64,000 nucleotides of DNA from Mesorhizobium sp. GTDB lineage: Bacteria; Pseudomonadota; Alphaproteobacteria; Rhizobiales; Rhizobiaceae. The first letter of the stretch is position 1. Each line of letters starts with the position of its first letter. The stretch spans positions 1-64,000 of the forward strand of contig SUGL01000015.1 in assembly GCA_004963905.1 (NCBI GenBank). Direction: 5' to 3'. A program made the position numbers and the translations under genes. Shown piece after piece: positions 61,797 to 64,000 of this stretch. The notes beneath the pieces were generated by a model that saw only the letters and a list, made by a program, of their open reading frames with translations, made no database searches and had not been told where the DNA came from.

Positions 61797-62631
61797 CGGT
61801 GCTGTCTTCCGCAGGCAGGATCGAAGCCGGCGCGGCAGGCGCCGGCGCGGTGGCGGCCGGCAATGCCGTCAAGCCGCCAAGGTTCGGCGCCGCGCCGAAG
61901 ATGCCTTTCTTCGCCGCGCGCGCCTTGTCGCCCGCCTCGACATAAGGGCCGCCTTGCGCGGCGCGCGCCCAGCCATTCTCGACCAGCCACTCGCCGACAT
62001 CCTTGTTGCCGACCCAGCACTCGGTGGAATTGGTGCCCCGCCCACTCTGCGGAGGCACCGCGCAGGCAACCGTCCGGCCGCGCAGGAAGGCACGAAACGC
62101 CGTCCGGGCCCGCGCACCGCAGGCCCAGGACTTCCCCTCGTCGCTACAGGTTTCATCGGCTCTCACGATGTCGATGCCCGAGACGGTGACAGAGTAGTCC
62201 TTAGCCTGGATCATACCTGCGGCGGACGCGACAGGCTGGAACAGTTTGGTGCCCTCCCGGCCATCCGGCATCTTCGATTTGTGCGGCTTGGGCGGACCTG
62301 CAAGCGCCAGATCGCTCAGCGGCGCACGCGGCTCGACCCGTTCCAGTTCCCCTGTAGGCAGCTCAGGCGGCGCCACGATATTCGGATCTATCGCCCTTGA
62401 ATGCACAACCGGCTTCGGCGGCTGCGGCGCGGCCGGCGCCAGAATGGCGGAGGTCGCGGGCTCCCGCGGCGCCGCGCCCGTGTCTTGGTCCGGAACCGTA
62501 TCGGCGATGGGATCGATCTGGTCGACCGTGACCTTGCTTTCGCTGCCTTTCAGCGCGCGGCCGCCGGCGACGACCAGCGCCGCCATTGCCGGAACCGCCG
62601 CCAGCGCGAGGGCAAGATGCAGGATCCGCAC
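61759..62631 (-). CDS. Secreted thermonuclease-fold protein
   Basis: 290 residues. An N-terminal signal or anchor (residues 1-25, [20 protein letters not shown]) is followed by a Pro/Ala-rich linker. The staphylococcal-nuclease-like domain is at about 130-250 ([54 protein letters not shown]). The tail is again Pro/Ala-rich. Catalytic arginines of SNase are only partly evident, so activity is uncertain. The last 12 codons overlap lysS on the opposite strand. Confidence 0.83.
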   Translation of the reverse strand: MRILHLALALAAVPAMAALVVAGGRALKGSESKVTVDQIDPIADTVPDQDTGAAPREPATSAILAPAAPQPPKPVVHSRAIDPNIVAPPELPTGELERVEPRAPLSDLALAGPPKPHKSKMPDGREGTKLFQPVASAAGMIQAKDYSVTVSGIDIVRADETCSDEGKSWACGARARTAFRAFLRGRTVACAVPPQSGRGTNSTECWVGNKDVGEWLVENGWARAAQGGPYVEAGDKARAAKKGIFGAAPNLGGLTALPAATAPAPAAPASILPAEDSTVTPPADQPAPGQ

Positions 62632-62641
62632 CAGCCCGGAC

Positions 62642-63280
62642 CTATTGGCTGGCCCAGACGATCCGCGCCACCCATTCGACGTCGCGCATCGGGATGTCGC
62701 GGTCCGGGTGAACTGGATTGAGCGAGACCAGCACGATCGACGCCGCTGTCTGCCGGTCGAGCACCTTGGCCATGACCTCGCCGGCGGTGGTCTTGACGAC
62801 GACGCGATCGCCCTTGCGCGTCGGCGCGCCCGGCTCGACGATCAGCACGTCGCCGTTGCGGTAGAGCGGCAGCATGGAATCGCCCTGGACCTTCAACGCG
62901 TAGGAGGTTTCCGCCGCGCGCGTCGGAAGCTCCACCAGGTCCCAGCCCTGCCCCGACGGATAGCCGGCATCGTCGAAGAAGCCGCCGGCGCCGGCCTGGG
63001 CAAAGCCAAGCAGCGGCACGGCCGTGCGCTGCGGCTCGACGGGGCCCCTGCGACCCTCGACCAGCACGGTGAATTCTTCGAGCGAAGCGCCGGTGGCCTC
63101 GATGATCTTGGCCAGGGATTCGGTCGAGGGCCAGCGCGGGCGGCCGTCGGAAGAGAGACGTTTCGATTTGTTGAAAGCGGTCGAATCGAGGCCCGCGCGC
63201 CTGGCGAGGCCGGAGGCCGAGAGCGAATAGCGCTCGGCGAGAGCATCGATTGCGGCCCAGACGCGATCGTGTGAGAGCAA
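62642..63280 (-). CDS. S24-family (LexA/CI-like) transcriptional regulator
   Basis: 212 residues. An N-terminal helix-turn-helix (RYSLSASGLARRAGLDSTAF) is followed by an S24 peptidase-like domain. GFAQAGAGGFF resembles the cleavage site, and GDSMLPLYRNGDVLIVEPGA gives the catalytic Ser. KTTAGEVMAKVL holds the catalytic Lys. It may self-cleave like LexA, though it is not LexA itself. It sits ten bases upstream of the nuclease-like gene in the same direction. Confidence 0.85.
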   Translation of the reverse strand: MLSHDRVWAAIDALAERYSLSASGLARRAGLDSTAFNKSKRLSSDGRPRWPSTESLAKIIEATGASLEEFTVLVEGRRGPVEPQRTAVPLLGFAQAGAGGFFDDAGYPSGQGWDLVELPTRAAETSYALKVQGDSMLPLYRNGDVLIVEPGAPTRKGDRVVVKTTAGEVMAKVLDRQTAASIVLVSLNPVHPDRDIPMRDVEWVARIVWASQ

Positions 63281-63566
63281 GTCCGCTCTCCTTCGAAAAA
63301 AGGAAAAAATGCCTCTGCCTGTCTAGCGCGCGACCACGTCATTGTCCACCGGTGAAGCGGCGGATGGTCAACAAAACGATGTCCTCGCACCGGGGCCGTC
63401 CGGCCGATTGACCGCAGCAATGGAATGCCCCTATGGTCCCGCCTGCGGTGCAAGCCGCATCCGGGTCCGCGGGAAGGGTTGAACCCACTTGCCATCATGA
63501 GCCGACGACCGAACCTTTGTGCAGCCGAATTTGCGGACCTTCGGCGATCAACGCACGGAGGTTTCC

Positions 63567-64000
63567 ATGAAACAACTCCCCAACCGTCCCAATCCTGACC
63601 TGCTGAAGAAGCAGGCGAAGGAACTGCTTGCGGCCTACAGGCGCGGCGACCCTGATGCGCTGGCGCGCTTTCGCGAGGCCCTGCCCTCGGCCATGGACAA
63701 GGACGACCAGGCGATCGCGACACTCGCCTTGCGCCTCCACGACGCGCAATCCTGCCTGGCGCGCGAATACGGTTTCCCCTCGTGGCGCGAAATGAGCAGC
63801 TTCGTCGCCGCGCAGCGCGGCTACGGCGCCGACCGCGCCAGATCGATCCGCAACTGGGCCGACCTCGTCTATCCCGGCGACATCACCGGCACCACCAACC
63901 GGGCGAGCCCGGCGGCCGCCGCCCGCATGATCGAAGAGCACCCCGACATGACGCAGGGCGACGCCTATCTTGCCTGCGCGGCCGGCGATCTGGCGGCGCT
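63567..64000 (+). CDS. Ankyrin-type repeat protein, N-terminal part (cut by window end)
   Basis: An open frame from ATG 63567 (GGAGG five bases upstream) runs past the window end. It reads MKQLPNRPNPDLLKKQAKEL and later AREYGFPSWREMSSFVAAQR and TQGDAYLACAAGDLAAL. The last segment looks like the start of an ankyrin repeat. Similar N-termini occur on rhizobial ankyrin-repeat proteins. Only 144 residues are visible. The preceding gap (63281-63566) shows no other gene. Confidence 0.75.
   Translation, partial: MKQLPNRPNPDLLKKQAKELLAAYRRGDPDALARFREALPSAMDKDDQAIATLALRLHDAQSCLAREYGFPSWREMSSFVAAQRGYGADRARSIRNWADLVYPGDITGTTNRASPAAAARMIEEHPDMTQGDAYLACAAGDLAA

Noticed and set aside
1..64000. CRISPR array
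   Set aside because: Repeated units are dispersed or single tandem duplications; no regularly spaced short repeats with unique spacers were seen.

Overview
The window is a GC-rich, densely coded chromosomal segment from an alphaproteobacterium of the Rhizobiales. It is most likely a Mesorhizobium. The grounds are a rhizobial rhamnose locus (rhaDI / rhaRSTPQUK), a gbpR-chvE-gguABC sugar-sensing locus, a C4-type hemA, GcrA, a SAM-II riboswitch, class I lysyl-tRNA synthetase, and several families of short palindromic intergenic repeats typical of that genus. Genus assignment is inference from gene content and memory, not from a database search.

Layout. 1-11 kb: complete L-rhamnose uptake and catabolism locus, with divergent rhaDI and rhaRSTPQUK around a shared control region that holds a large imperfect palindrome. 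11-17 kb: D-amino acid dehydrogenase, UDP-glucose 4-epimerase, 5-aminolevulinate synthase, an aminotransferase and MscL. 17-24 kb: a symporter/histidine kinase/receiver hybrid and a NarL-type regulator, separated by a TetR-methyltransferase-MFS group. 24-30 kb: small secreted protein, DUF952 protein, pyrD, a cysteine-synthase-like enzyme, a MATE exporter, an HDAC-family deacetylase and a DUF6460 membrane protein. 30-34.5 kb: a small accessory patch against the 3' end of tRNA-Gly(CCC). It contains a frameshifted helicase/phospholipase-D gene resembling type II Mokosh anti-phage proteins, and a VapC remnant. 34.6-41.3 kb: gbpR, chvE, gguABC. 41.5-46.7 kb: an orphan solute-binding protein, dCTP deaminase, SAM-II riboswitch plus metZ, a GT21-like glycosyltransferase and apaG. 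46.9-55.7 kb: hslO, argF-argD, gcrA, corA, phoR-phoU and ppk2. 55.8-58.2 kb: a LuxR/LuxI quorum-sensing locus with a translationally linked crotonase-family gene. An imperfect tandem duplication of about 190 bp lies between luxR and luxI. 58.4-64 kb: an orphan binding protein, a TerB-like protein, lysS, a nuclease-fold secreted protein, an S24 repressor-like protein and the start of an ankyrin-type gene cut by the window end.

How the parts work together. RhaS binds rhamnose and RhaT/P/Q import it. RhaU interconverts anomers, RhaI isomerises the sugar, RhaK phosphorylates it, and RhaD cleaves the product and probably oxidises lactaldehyde. RhaR controls both arms. ChvE with GguA/GguB forms a second sugar importer. 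ArgD and ArgF act in arginine synthesis, MetZ in methionine synthesis under SAM control, and PhoR, PhoU and PPK2 in phosphate and polyphosphate physiology. The most notable signals are the degraded Mokosh-like defence gene beside the tRNA and the duplicated luxR-luxI junction. Others are the crotonase coupled to LuxI, the repeat-derived N-terminus of RhaT, and a SAM-II aptamer followed by a terminator-like hairpin.
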